This document shows, piece after piece, positions 1 to 7,991 of a stretch of 64,000 bases of DNA (the first letter of the stretch is position 1; each line of letters opens with the position of its first letter). The notes beneath the pieces are model-generated. The model saw only the letters and a list, made by a program, of their open reading frames with translations, was not told where the DNA came from and made no database searches. This DNA comes from CAZHCA01 sp964530825 (GTDB lineage: Bacteria; Bacteroidota; Bacteroidia; Chitinophagales; Saprospiraceae): NCBI GenBank assembly GCA_964530825.1, contig CAZHCA010000001.1:248001-312000 (forward strand), in the 5' to 3' direction. A program made the position numbers and the translations under genes.

Positions 1-1511
1 TTGATCCGCTGGGTTTCGCCCCCGCTTAGGGTCGAGGAGATGCGCCCCAGGGTCAGGTAGCCCAGGCCCAGATCGATCATGAAGCGCAGCCGGTTGCTGA
101 TCTCTAGTAGTAGGCGCCTGGCAATTTGCGCCTGGTGGTCGCTCCACTCCAACTGCTGAAACCAATCGTAGAGCTCATCGATCGGGACGGTGATGAGTTC
201 GGGCAGGGCTTGTCCCTGGATTTTGACGTAGGTGGCTTCTTGGCGCAACCGGCCGCCATCGCAGGTGTTACAGGCGGTTTTTCCGCGGTAGCGGGCCAGC
301 ATGACACGGTTCTGAATTTTGTAGGTCTTTTCCTGGAGTTCCTGAAAAAAGTCGTTGATCCCCCTGAAATAGGTGTTTCCCTTCCACAGGAGTTTGCGCT
401 GAGCTTTGGTCAAATCCTGGAAGGGGGTATGGATGGGGAAATCAAAATGGTGAGCTGTTTCAATCAATTGGTCGAGCCAAGTGCCGAGTTTTTCGCCTTT
501 CCAGCAGGCTATGGCGCCGTGAAAGACGGAAAGGGTTTTGTCGGGAATTACTTTGTCTTCATCAATACCCATGATCTGGCCAAAGCCCTCGCAGGTGGGA
601 CAGGCGCCGAAAGGATTATTGTAATTGAATAATTGGGGTGTCGGTTCGATGAAGGTGATGCCGTCGAGCTCGAAACGGTTGTTGAACCAGCGTGTTTCAC
701 CCCCGATGATATCAACCAGGCAATCACCTTCGCTTTCGTAAAATGCCGTCTGTACGGAGTCGGCAATCCGTTTGGCATTTTCCTCATCGCCGGAACGCAC
801 GGCAAAGCGATCGACCAAAATATGTATCTGGCGATCCGAGAGATCGCACAGCTTTTGTTGCAGTAGTTCCGATTCTCCCTCCAGTTGATCTTGAATGTCG
901 AGTAACTCCTCGTTCATCCGGATGCGGGTATAGCCTTTTTGCAGCAGCAGATCAAGCTCCTGCTTTAAGGTACGATCCCGGTATTTCAGCGGCAGCGGCG
1001 TGAAAAGCTGCACTTTGGCGCCCTCGGGCTGTGCCTGAATGAAGTCTACCACATCTGTCACTTCGTGTTTTTTGACCGCTTCACCCGACAATGGCGAATA
1101 GGTCGTACCTAAGCGGGCATACAGAAGTCGGAGAAAATCGTAGACCTCGGTCAGGGTGCCGACCGTTGAGCGTGCGTTACGCGTGCTTACTTTTTGTTCG
1201 ATGGCAATAGCTGGGCAGATTCCTTTAATGTAGTCTACGTCCGGCTTTTTCATGCGCATGAGAAACTGCCGAGCGTACGAGGACAGACTTTCCACGTAGC
1301 GACGTTGGCCCTCAGCGTAGAGCGTATCCATGGTGATAGAGGATTTCCCGGATCCCGATACGCCAGTCACCACGACCAGTTGGTTCTTGGGAATGGTAAG
1401 ATCCAGGTTTTTAAGGTTGTTGCTACGGGCCCCTTTGATTTCGATGTGTTCGCGGAACGCTTGCTTATCGGGGATGGCTACAATTTGCTCGGCGCGCTTT
1501 TTTTCGCCCAT
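1..1511 (-). CDS. uvrA: UvrA, excinuclease ABC subunit A (partial, N-terminal half)
   Basis: Damage-recognition ATPase of nucleotide-excision repair, working with UvrB and UvrC. The frame is open from an ATG at 1511 to the window edge, about 503 of the roughly 940 residues usual for UvrA. Visible are the first Walker A motif GVSGSGKSS (residues 50-58), the adjacent UvrA-typical stretch EGQRRYVESLSSYARQFL, two CxxC pairs in the insertion (in FGACPTCEGFG and KTACNTCDGG, zinc-finger type) and, at the very edge, the ABC signature LSGGETQRI. The C-terminal half, including the second ATPase, lies outside the window. It diverges from the sigma-factor gene. A -7 box candidate sits 33 nt upstream. The identification is secure; whether the missing half is intact cannot be seen. 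Confidence 0.97.
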   Translation of the reverse strand, partial: MGEKKRAEQIVAIPDKQAFREHIEIKGARSNNLKNLDLTIPKNQLVVVTGVSGSGKSSITMDTLYAEGQRRYVESLSSYARQFLMRMKKPDVDYIKGICPAIAIEQKVSTRNARSTVGTLTEVYDFLRLLYARLGTTYSPLSGEAVKKHEVTDVVDFIQAQPEGAKVQLFTPLPLKYRDRTLKQELDLLLQKGYTRIRMNEELLDIQDQLEGESELLQQKLCDLSDRQIHILVDRFAVRSGDEENAKRIADSVQTAFYESEGDCLVDIIGGETRWFNNRFELDGITFIEPTPQLFNYNNPFGACPTCEGFGQIMGIDEDKVIPDKTLSVFHGAIACWKGEKLGTWLDQLIETAHHFDFPIHTPFQDLTKAQRKLLWKGNTYFRGINDFFQELQEKTYKIQNRVMLARYRGKTACNTCDGGRLRQEATYVKIQGQALPELITVPIDELYDWFQQLEWSDHQAQIARRLLLEISNRLRFMIDLGLGYLTLGRISSTLSGGETQRI

Positions 1512-1858
1512 GCGAGACTAGGTATTACGGTATGATGAAAAGACAAAAGTAGTAACAATCATCAGGGGGTAGAGTTTGGAACCTCGATTTTAGCCCAGGT
1601 TTCGGCCGATTCGTTAAAGAATTTAATAAAGCGCCCAATGCGGTGCGGAGATATTGTACATCAGGCGTTAATGTTCCGTTAAGGGTGGAAAAAATTCGAA
1701 AGGGAATCCCACAGTTTTGGATAATGGCCTTATATTGAGATTGATTTTAGTACACACTACCACATTTTCTTCTTCAAAACTGGTCACTATCGATTGTAAC
1801 TTCTACACTAAATAATTTTACAGACTAACATTTGATCCCATTGGTAAACTATTTAGGT
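1512..1858. other. Divergent intergenic region uvrA / sigma factor
   Basis: About 350 bases between the divergent uvrA and sigma-factor starts. It holds a TACTTTTG box on the minus strand (1544-1551) suited to uvrA. The rest is AT-rich near the sigma gene. I see no convincing open frame, hairpin or SOS-like palindrome in it. A short in-frame extension of the sigma gene from a TTG at 1832 is possible. Confidence 0.5.
1544..1551 (-). promoter_or_regulatory. Putative -7 promoter box for uvrA
   Basis: On the minus strand the sequence reads TACTTTTG, matching the Bacteroidota -7 consensus TAnnTTTG, 33 nt upstream of the uvrA ATG. No good -33 element was seen, so this is a candidate only. Confidence 0.35.
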
Positions 1859-2440
1859 ATGCAAGTTACAACGCTTAATGACCAAGAGCTTATTGCGCTC
1901 TACCTGGAAGGCCACGAACGCGCATTTGAAGAACTACTTGGCCGCCACCAACAAAAGATTTACACGTCCATTTATCTGTTCGTCAAAGATCAAAGCCTGG
2001 CAGAAGATATCTTCCAAGAGGTCTTTATCAAAATTGTAGATACCTTGCGGAAAGGTAAGTACAACCACGAGGGTAAGTTCCTGCAGTGGGCCATGCGCAT
2101 TGCCTATAACATGTGCGTCGACCACTTTCGCCGTTCCAAGCGTCGTCCGAAAGTGCAGCCCAACGAAAACTTCGACATCTTCGACGTTCTACAATCACCA
2201 GAATCCAATTCCGAGCAAAAGATCATTCGCAGCCAGACCCACGAAAAAATTCGAATGCTGGTCGATATGCTGCCACCCGAGCAGCGTGAGGTAGTGATTT
2301 TGCGCCACTATGCCGACATGAGTTTCAAAGAAATTGCCAAACTTACCCGGGTGAGCATCAACACAGCCCTGGGTCGCATGCGCTATGCACTCATCAACAT
2401 TCGCAAGATGGTAGAGGAGCGCGAAGTCATCCTGCAATAA
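1859..2440 (+). CDS. ECF-type RNA polymerase sigma factor
   Basis: A 193-residue sigma-70 family protein of the extracytoplasmic-function type. Region 2 spans roughly residues 20-95, with the FQEVFIKI and WAMRIAYNMCVDHFRR segments of the -10 recognition/core-binding helices. Region 4 spans about 135-182 (LPPEQREVVILRHYADMSFKEIA, then a helix-turn-helix). Region 3 is absent, as in ECF factors. The ATG at 1859 is preferred because the family begins just before the LNDQELI-type helix; a TTG at 1832 would add nine residues. No anti-sigma factor gene is next to it, since the next gene is convergent hemB. A bidirectional hairpin follows at 2557-2583. Target genes cannot be inferred from context. 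Confidence 0.9.
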   Translation: MQVTTLNDQELIALYLEGHERAFEELLGRHQQKIYTSIYLFVKDQSLAEDIFQEVFIKIVDTLRKGKYNHEGKFLQWAMRIAYNMCVDHFRRSKRRPKVQPNENFDIFDVLQSPESNSEQKIIRSQTHEKIRMLVDMLPPEQREVVILRHYADMSFKEIAKLTRVSINTALGRMRYALINIRKMVEEREVILQ

Positions 2441-2556
2441 TTCCGAAAGAAATCTGTACTTCAGGTTGGTTGGGAGGCACCAACCACCCGTATTTCGTTC
2501 CGGTGAAGTCCCTATGGGGCGGCTACAATGTTACGCAAGCACTGGATACGGTTCTT

Positions 2557-2583
2557 AAAGAGCCCCAAAAAGGGGCTCTTTTA
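2557..2583. terminator. Bidirectional intrinsic terminator
   Basis: Stem AAAGAGCCCC / GGGGCTCTTT with a short A-rich loop, followed by a T-rich run on the plus strand and mirrored on the minus strand. It lies between the convergent sigma-factor and hemB genes, and its 3' end includes the hemB stop codon (2581-2583). Confidence 0.75.
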
Positions 2584-3555
2584 CTTGTTGCCTGCCAACT
2601 CGGCGTAAGCTTTGGCAAAGTAGGTAATGATGATATCGGCTCCGGCGCGGCGAATGCTGAGCAGGGTTTCGGGCATGGCTTGCTTGAAATCGAGCCAGCC
2701 CATACGGGCGGCAGCCAACAGCATGGCACACTCGCCACTCACGTGGTAGGCGGCGATGGGCCGGTCGAAATTTTCTTTCATAAGATGGATGATATCCAGG
2801 TAATTGAGCGCGGGTTTAACCATTAGGATATCAGCTCCCTCATCGCTATCCAGCTCGCCTTCGGTGATCGACTCGTATTTATTGGCTGGGTCCATTTGAT
2901 AGGTCTTTTTATCGCCGGCTTTGGGAGCCGAGTCCAGCGCATCGCGGAAGGGGCCGTAAAAAGCGCTTGCATATTTGGCCGTGTAGGAAAGGATGCCGAC
3001 TTCGGCAAAGTCCTGATCGTCTAGCGCCTCGCGAATGGCGCCGACCCGTCCGTCCATCATGTCGGAGGGCCCGATGTAGTCGAAGCCAGCCTCTGCCTGC
3101 GCTACGGCCATTCGTTCTAGGATGGGCAGGGTCTCATCGTTGAGGATCTGACCATCGCGCACCAGGCCGTCGTGACCGTCAGCGCTGTAGGGGTCCATTG
3201 CCACATCGCTGATCAGGCAAGCTTCCGGAAAGCGCTCTTTGAGCTGTTGAGCGATTTTCAAATAAAAATTATCGGGGGCATAGCTGTACGAGGCGGTGCT
3301 ATCTTTGAGTTCTTCGGCTACTGCGGGAAAAAGGATGAACTTATCTATCCCGAGTTGCAAACAGGCCTCGACTTCTTGTAAAGCTTGGTCGGCCGATAGT
3401 CGGAAGGAGCCCGGTAGGGAAGGGATCTCTTCGCGCTTTTCTTGGCCTTCGACCAAGAACATCGGTTGAACCAATTGATCGAGGCGCAAGGTCGTCTCGC
3501 GTACCATGTTCCGGATGGCTTCGGTGCGGCGGTTGCGGCGTGGTCGAATGTACAT
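2581..3555 (-). CDS. hemB: Delta-aminolevulinic acid dehydratase (porphobilinogen synthase)
   Basis: Condenses two 5-aminolevulinate molecules to porphobilinogen in tetrapyrrole/haem synthesis. At 324 residues it is normal length. The two Schiff-base lysines are visible: K194 in SYTAKYASAFYGPFRDA and K247 in ILMVKPALNYLD. The metal loop reads DVAMDPYSADGHDG (about 118-130), with Asp where zinc enzymes carry Cys, so this is the magnesium-type enzyme. The ATG shares one base with the yidD stop (TGATG), implying translational coupling as last gene of the hupE-like/DUF6702/yidD/hemB operon. It ends inside the terminator hairpin at 2557-2583. Confidence 0.97.
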   Translation of the reverse strand: MYIRPRRNRRTEAIRNMVRETTLRLDQLVQPMFLVEGQEKREEIPSLPGSFRLSADQALQEVEACLQLGIDKFILFPAVAEELKDSTASYSYAPDNFYLKIAQQLKERFPEACLISDVAMDPYSADGHDGLVRDGQILNDETLPILERMAVAQAEAGFDYIGPSDMMDGRVGAIREALDDQDFAEVGILSYTAKYASAFYGPFRDALDSAPKAGDKKTYQMDPANKYESITEGELDSDEGADILMVKPALNYLDIIHLMKENFDRPIAAYHVSGECAMLLAAARMGWLDFKQAMPETLLSIRRAGADIIITYFAKAYAELAGNK

Positions 3556-3827
3556 CAGGCGGTTTCTTTTTTAGTCGTTGGTAATGGCGTTTTGCCCGGA
3601 TTGTCCGGTACGGGATCGTACCCATGTCCGCCCCAGGGATGGCAGCGGCCGATGCGTTTCATGCCCATCCAGATACCTTTTAGGGGCCCCCACTCCTGAA
3701 TCGCAGCTACCGTGTAGTGTGAGCAGGAGGGTTCGTACCGGCAAATGTCTCCCAATAAAGGCGATAAGGTATACTGGTAAATACGGATGGGAAGGATGAC
3801 GAGTTTTTTGAAAAAAGCCTGTAGCAT
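3555..3827 (-). CDS. yidD: YidD, membrane protein insertion efficiency factor
   Basis: A small 90-residue protein of the YidD family, associated with the YidC insertase at the inner membrane. The diagnostic segment CRYEPSCSHYTVAAI and the following GMKRIGRCHPWGGHGYDPVP are intact, including the three conserved cysteines. An N-terminal amphipathic/hydrophobic stretch (residues 5-25) fits membrane association. It starts 5 nt after the DUF6702 stop and its own stop overlaps the hemB start by one base. yidD is usually next to rpmH/rnpA/yidC; its position with hemB is different but does not affect the call. Confidence 0.95.
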   Translation of the reverse strand: MLQAFFKKLVILPIRIYQYTLSPLLGDICRYEPSCSHYTVAAIQEWGPLKGIWMGMKRIGRCHPWGGHGYDPVPDNPGKTPLPTTKKETA

Positions 3828-3832
3828 AAGAT

Positions 3833-4345
3833 TTATTCATTAAAGTTAATTTCGTCTTGCGCCCTGCCTTTCTCAAACAACAGCAGTCCCTTTTTTTGTT
3901 GCGGCCCGATAATTTGGGCAATATTTTTTTGGTCGTCAAAAATCTCCATCAGTACACGGTATTCCACACTGAGCGTTTTCAGGGAGGGCATGTCCGCAAC
4001 CAACAAATAGCACCATACGGCTTGCATATCGTCCGAAATTTCTTTGCCCAGGTACGAACAGGCGGCTGGCCGGCCGTTGATAGAAAGGCGGAATTTTTGT
4101 TCCAAATAGCGGGCGATATGATCGTCGGCATTGGGCGCTTCGCGCTGGGTACAGATAAACAGATTGTCGACTCCCCGCTCTGCCAAGGCGCTTTCCAAGT
4201 CATCGATGAAGATATGCATGCTGATTTGCAGCTCCTGCAGATCGGCTCGGTATTCCAGGTGGGCTTTGCTCACGTGGAAGTCGTGCTTACCGACTGGTGA
4301 TGTCGTTAAGGTTGCGGCAAAAAAGATCGTCCACCACATAGCCAT
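3833..4345 (-). CDS. DUF6702 family periplasmic protein
   Basis: A 170-residue protein resembling the Bacteroidota family DUF6702; function unknown. It begins with a probable signal peptide (residues 1-18), then HDFHVSKAHLEYRADLQELQISMHIFIDDLE, a beta-strand pattern typical of the family. It is translated 5 nt downstream of a HupE-like membrane protein and 5 nt upstream of yidD, so the four genes probably form one transcript. Since longer HupE-type proteins in other phyla carry an extra-cytoplasmic domain before the membrane part, DUF6702 might be a separately encoded partner of the HupE-like protein. That is inference from gene order only. Confidence 0.7.
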   Translation of the reverse strand: MAMWWTIFFAATLTTSPVGKHDFHVSKAHLEYRADLQELQISMHIFIDDLESALAERGVDNLFICTQREAPNADDHIARYLEQKFRLSINGRPAACSYLGKEISDDMQAVWCYLLVADMPSLKTLSVEYRVLMEIFDDQKNIAQIIGPQQKKGLLLFEKGRAQDEINFNE

Positions 4346-4350
4346 TAATT

Positions 4351-4971
4351 TTAAGCCACTGGTATGCGTTCCAGCGCCATGATGAGGGAAACCCCGGCAG
4401 CGGCCCCGGAAATGAAGAGCGTCCAGTCGCGTTGGGCGATGTGCAATACCCGGAAAGCAAGGAAAGCGGCTAATAAAATGACAGCAACGATCGTTAGTTG
4501 GCCTAATTCTACGCCTATGTTAAAGGCTAGTAGCTGGCGTACCAAGCTGCTGCGCTCCTCGCCCGGCATCATAGCCGATCGCAAGAAGTTGGAAAAGCCC
4601 ATGCCGTGAATGAGGCCGAAAATCAAAGAGAAAAGGTAATTCAGTTGAATTCTGGGATTGCGGACGCTCAGGTCTGTTGTTTCTCCTTCTTCAGGCAACC
4701 GAAGTACGTTATACAGGGCGGTAATAAAAATAGTCACCGGGATGAGGAACTCGATCCAGGGTGCATTAATGGGAATGACGTCCAGGGATGCCATGGCCAG
4801 GGTAATCGAATGCCCGACGGTAAAAGCGGTGACAAGGATAGCCACTTTGCGCCATTCGGCGGGCCGGTAGATCGCGCAGAGCGCCACAATGAAAAGGATA
4901 TGGTCGTATCCGTTGAGGTCGGAGATATGCTCGAAGCCCAACTCGAGATAGGTGCTGAATTCCGATCGCAT
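4351..4971 (-). CDS. HupE/UreJ-like membrane protein
   Basis: A 206-residue integral membrane protein with about six hydrophobic segments. Characteristic histidine-containing motifs are present: GFEHISDLNGYDHILF near the N-terminus, FTVGHSITL around residue 50, and GLIHGMGFSNFL around 120. The HupE/UreJ family is linked to nickel or other metal uptake in hydrogenase and urease clusters, but no such enzymes are nearby here, so the substrate is unknown. It is the first gene of an operon continuing into DUF6702, yidD and hemB. The hydrophilic loop around residues 93-108 is unremarkable. Confidence 0.8.
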   Translation of the reverse strand: MRSEFSTYLELGFEHISDLNGYDHILFIVALCAIYRPAEWRKVAILVTAFTVGHSITLAMASLDVIPINAPWIEFLIPVTIFITALYNVLRLPEEGETTDLSVRNPRIQLNYLFSLIFGLIHGMGFSNFLRSAMMPGEERSSLVRQLLAFNIGVELGQLTIVAVILLAAFLAFRVLHIAQRDWTLFISGAAAGVSLIMALERIPVA

Positions 4972-5002
4972 AGTAGTAGAAGAATGCGTGGGTTGAAAAG
5001 TA

Positions 5003-5022
5003 TAGCCCCCTTGCGGGGGCTA
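5003..5022 (-). terminator. Hairpin downstream of ahcY
   Basis: Stem TAGCCCCC / GGGGGCTA with a four-base loop TTGC between ahcY and the hupE-like gene. On the minus strand it is followed only by a weak T-rich stretch (TACTTTTC), so it may be a weak terminator of ahcY. Confidence 0.45.
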
Positions 5023-5084
5023 CCGTTGAGATAAAATAGTGTTGCTGTTGCTCGTATAGTCTCTTTTCGAAAATCGAAAAGCTA

Positions 5085-6398
5085 TTAGTATCGGTAGTAT
5101 TCCGGCTTGTAGGGCCCACCGACCTCTACGCCGATGTATTCGGCTTGGTCTTTTGACAGTGTTTCCAGCTCCACGCCAATTTTGGCCAGGTGCAGGCGCG
5201 CCACTTCCTCATCCAAGTGTTTCGGCAAGGTATAGACCTCTTTTTCGTACTGATCGTGGTTATTCCACAACTCCATTTGGGCTAATACCTGGTTAGTGAA
5301 AGAGTTCGACATGACGAACGAGGGGTGGCCGGTAGCTACCCCAAGGTTGACCAGGCGTCCTTCCGCCAATAAGATAATATCTTTTCCGTCAATGGTGTAC
5401 TTGTCGACCTGCGGTTTGATGGTGTCCTTGGTATCGCCGTAGTTATTGTTCAGCCAGGCAACGTCGATTTCGTTATCGAAGTGGCCGATGTTGCAGACGA
5501 TAGTTTTGTCTTTCATCAGACGGAAGTGTCTTTCGCTGACGATATCGCGGTTGCCGGTGGCGGTCACGACGATGTCCACGCGGGGGATCGCATCTTCCAT
5601 GCGTTTCACTTCGTAGCCGTCCATGGCAGCCTGCAGTGCGCAAATCGGATCGATTTCGGTGACGATTACGCGGCAGCCAGCACCACGCAAGGAGGCTGCA
5701 GAGCCCTTACCGACGTCGCCATAGCCGGCAACGACCGCCGCCTTGCCGGCCAGCATAATGTCGGTACCGCGTCGGATGGCGTCGACCAGCGATTCTTTGC
5801 AACCGTATTTGTTATCAAACTTCGATTTGGTAACCGAGTCGTTTACGTTGATGGCTGGTACTGGCAGCGTACCGTTTTTCATACGTTCGTAGAGGCGATG
5901 TACGCCAGTAGTGGTTTCTTCGCTGATCCCCTTGATGCCTTTGACCAGCTCAGGGTTTTTGTCCAGCACCAGGTTGGTCAAGTCACCGCCGTCATCAAGG
6001 ATCATATTCAGGGGCTGACCGTCTTCGAAAGCGTAGAGAGTCTGCTCGATGGCCCACCAGTACTCCTCCTCGGTCATCCCTTTCCAAGCGAAAACGGGAA
6101 TTCCTTCGGCGGCGATGGCGGCCGCAGCATGATCTTGCGTCGAGAAGATATTACAAGAAGCCCAGGTCACATCGGCACCCAACTCTTTTAAGGTCTCGAT
6201 GAGCACGGCTGTCTGGATGGTCATATGCAAGCAGCCAGCGATGCGCGTTCCCTTCAACGGCTTGTCGGCGCCATACTTTTCGCGCAGGGCCATCAAGCCC
6301 GGCATCTCCGCTTCAGCTAGCTTAATTTCCTTACGTCCCCAGTCGGCCATGGATATATCCTTGACCTTATACTTTAATTTCGATTGTACAGAATCCAT
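5085..6398 (-). CDS. ahcY: Adenosylhomocysteinase (S-adenosyl-L-homocysteine hydrolase)
   Basis: Splits S-adenosylhomocysteine into adenosine and homocysteine in the SAM methyl cycle, using bound NAD. The 437-residue length and the sequence match the family throughout: the substrate-domain segment RIAGCLHMTIQTAVLIETL, the hinge region NVNDSVTKSKFDNKYGC with the active-site lysine and aspartate, the Rossmann motif GYGDVGKGSAASLRGAG, and the C-terminus ending KPEYYRY. I chose the ATG at 6398, which gives the usual start just before KYKVKDISMADWGRKEI; the frame stays open 19 codons further upstream without family-like sequence. No other SAM-cycle gene is adjacent. Confidence 0.97.
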   Translation of the reverse strand: MDSVQSKLKYKVKDISMADWGRKEIKLAEAEMPGLMALREKYGADKPLKGTRIAGCLHMTIQTAVLIETLKELGADVTWASCNIFSTQDHAAAAIAAEGIPVFAWKGMTEEEYWWAIEQTLYAFEDGQPLNMILDDGGDLTNLVLDKNPELVKGIKGISEETTTGVHRLYERMKNGTLPVPAINVNDSVTKSKFDNKYGCKESLVDAIRRGTDIMLAGKAAVVAGYGDVGKGSAASLRGAGCRVIVTEIDPICALQAAMDGYEVKRMEDAIPRVDIVVTATGNRDIVSERHFRLMKDKTIVCNIGHFDNEIDVAWLNNNYGDTKDTIKPQVDKYTIDGKDIILLAEGRLVNLGVATGHPSFVMSNSFTNQVLAQMELWNNHDQYEKEVYTLPKHLDEEVARLHLAKIGVELETLSKDQAEYIGVEVGGPYKPEYYRY

Positions 6399-6483
6399 GT
6401 ATCGTTTTTTTGGAATGATGGAATGTTGTGCGAAAATAAGGTTTTCTCTTGCCAAATGCTAATGGAGCCGGTCGTAGCTCCCA

Positions 6484-6882
6484 TCACAAAGGCAATGAGC
6501 CGCCTTGCTCGTACTCTACGTGCAGGGAATCAATGAAGCGCTTTGCGGCGGCGGGGTTGGTGGCCAGGGGGATATTGTGGACGTCGCAAAGACGCATGAG
6601 CATGCTGACGTCGACTTCGTGGGGGTGCTTGCCCAAGGGATCGCGAAAGAAGATGACCATGTCGACCTGGCCTTCGACGATACGGGAGGCGATTTGGGCG
6701 TCGCCGCCGAGGGGCCCGCTGGCCATCTTTTCGACATCTAGGCCGGCCTTCTCCAGGTAGGAGCCGGTAGTGCCCGTAGCGATTAAGGCGATATTTTGGG
6801 ATTTAAAAAATTCGATATGATCGCGTACGAAGCCTACCATATCTACTTTCTTGGTGTCGTGGGCAATGATCGCAATGGTCAT
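6484..6882 (-). CDS. mgsA: Methylglyoxal synthase
   Basis: Converts dihydroxyacetone phosphate to methylglyoxal and phosphate, a glycolytic overflow bypass. It has 132 residues from the ATG at 6882, beginning MTIAIIAHDTKK, the usual family start. Conserved residues are present: H8 in the first strand, TGTTG (36-40), GPLGGDAQIA with catalytic D61, and FFRDPLGKHPHEVDV carrying D81, H86/H88 and D91. The C-terminus is normal (NPAAAKRFI). It is probably monocistronic, lying between ahcY and the divergent DUF2911 gene. Confidence 0.96.
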   Translation of the reverse strand: MTIAIIAHDTKKVDMVGFVRDHIEFFKSQNIALIATGTTGSYLEKAGLDVEKMASGPLGGDAQIASRIVEGQVDMVIFFRDPLGKHPHEVDVSMLMRLCDVHNIPLATNPAAAKRFIDSLHVEYEQGGSLPL

Positions 6883-6905
6883 GAAAAAGTATTGTATTGG
6901 ATAGT

Positions 6906-6913
6906 TATCTTTG
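6906..6913 (+). promoter_or_regulatory. Putative -7 promoter box for the DUF2911 gene
   Basis: TATCTTTG matches TAnnTTTG, 105 nt ahead of the DUF2911 start. No clear -33 element was seen. Confidence 0.3.
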
Positions 6914-7017
6914 CAGATTGATAATCGCAACGTAATTTCACCGTTAAATGATCAAGTGGCAGTTGCCCTGCAAATAACTACCTTTTATCACCTTTACAAA
7001 ATAATCAAAACCAAGTT

Positions 7018-7860
7018 ATGATGAAGCGAGTACTCCTGAGTTTGTTCGCCTTAGCCTGTTTCGGCCTTACGAGCAAAGCCCAGATCCAAACGCCAGCACC
7101 TAGCCCAGCCTCTGAATTGACACAAATGGTGGGCCTGACAGAAGTGACCATTACCTATTCCCGTCCGAGCATGAAAGGACGTGAAATTTTTGGCAAAAAT
7201 ACGTTGGTTCCCTATGGTCAGATGTGGCGTACTGGCGCTAATGCCGCAACTAAATTCGCCTTCGATAACGGCGTTACCCTGGGCGGGAAAAAGTTGGAAG
7301 CCGGTGAATATGCCGTTTTGACGAAACCCAATGCCAAAAACTGGCAGGTCATGCTGTACCCCTACGAGAGCGGTAGCTGGAATAGCTACGTAGAAAAAGA
7401 ACCGGCTGTAGTCTTCACCGTTCCCGTCCGCCAGGTAGATATGACCGCTCAGACGTTCACGATCAACGTGGCAAACCTGACCAACAACAGCGCCGACATC
7501 GTGCTGCGCTGGGCCAATACCATGGTGGCTATTCCGATGGAGGTCAATACTAAAGAGCAGGCGATGGCCTCCATCAAGCGCGCTATGGGCGGACCGACTG
7601 CTAATGATTATTACGCTGCTGCCTCTTACCTGCATGATGAAGGAGAAGATTTAGAAAAAGCTCTGGAATACATCCAGAAGGCCAATGCCGAGAATCCGCG
7701 CTTCTGGACCATGCGGCGCGAAGCTTTGATCCTGCACGATTTAGGACAAGTCAGCGAGGCGATCACAGCGGCGGAAAAGTCTATGAAAATGGCCAAGGAA
7801 GCTGGCAATATGGATTATGTGCGCATGAATCAAGCTTCACTGGATCAATGGCAAGACTAG
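7018..7860 (+). CDS. DUF2911 domain secreted protein
   Basis: A 280-residue exported protein of unknown function. A signal peptide covers residues 1-21 (cut near SKAQIQ). The DUF2911 domain follows at about 30-170, with the family hallmarks ITYSRPSMKGREIFG, LVPYGQMWRTGANAAT and LEAGEYAVLTKP. A C-terminal alpha-helical, TPR-like stretch covers about 190-278 (NDYYAAASYLHDEGEDLEKALEYIQKA). It starts with two consecutive ATGs (7018, 7021). A terminator hairpin follows the gene. DUF2911 is widespread in Bacteroidota with no assigned reaction, and the context gives no further clue. Confidence 0.88.
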   Translation: MMKRVLLSLFALACFGLTSKAQIQTPAPSPASELTQMVGLTEVTITYSRPSMKGREIFGKNTLVPYGQMWRTGANAATKFAFDNGVTLGGKKLEAGEYAVLTKPNAKNWQVMLYPYESGSWNSYVEKEPAVVFTVPVRQVDMTAQTFTINVANLTNNSADIVLRWANTMVAIPMEVNTKEQAMASIKRAMGGPTANDYYAAASYLHDEGEDLEKALEYIQKANAENPRFWTMRREALILHDLGQVSEAITAAEKSMKMAKEAGNMDYVRMNQASLDQWQD

Positions 7861-7947
7861 GGTGCAGATGCCAGAGGAAATGGGATACCATAAATGACCC
7901 CGCACCATAAAATTTTGGCTTTTCTGCCGATTCATACATTCGACTCG

Positions 7948-7991
7948 TGCGCCCTGCAGGCTATTCTTGCTGGGCGCATTTTCTTTTCTTT
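7948..7991 (+). terminator. Intrinsic terminator after the DUF2911 gene
   Basis: Stem TGCGCCC / GGGCGCA (7948-7954 and 7972-7978) followed by ATTTTCTTTTCTTT. The T-tract abuts the start codon of the next gene at 7992. Confidence 0.65.

Noticed and set aside
5481..6191. A 236-codon plus-strand frame opposite ahcY
   Set aside because: Antisense to highly conserved ahcY; no protein family character.
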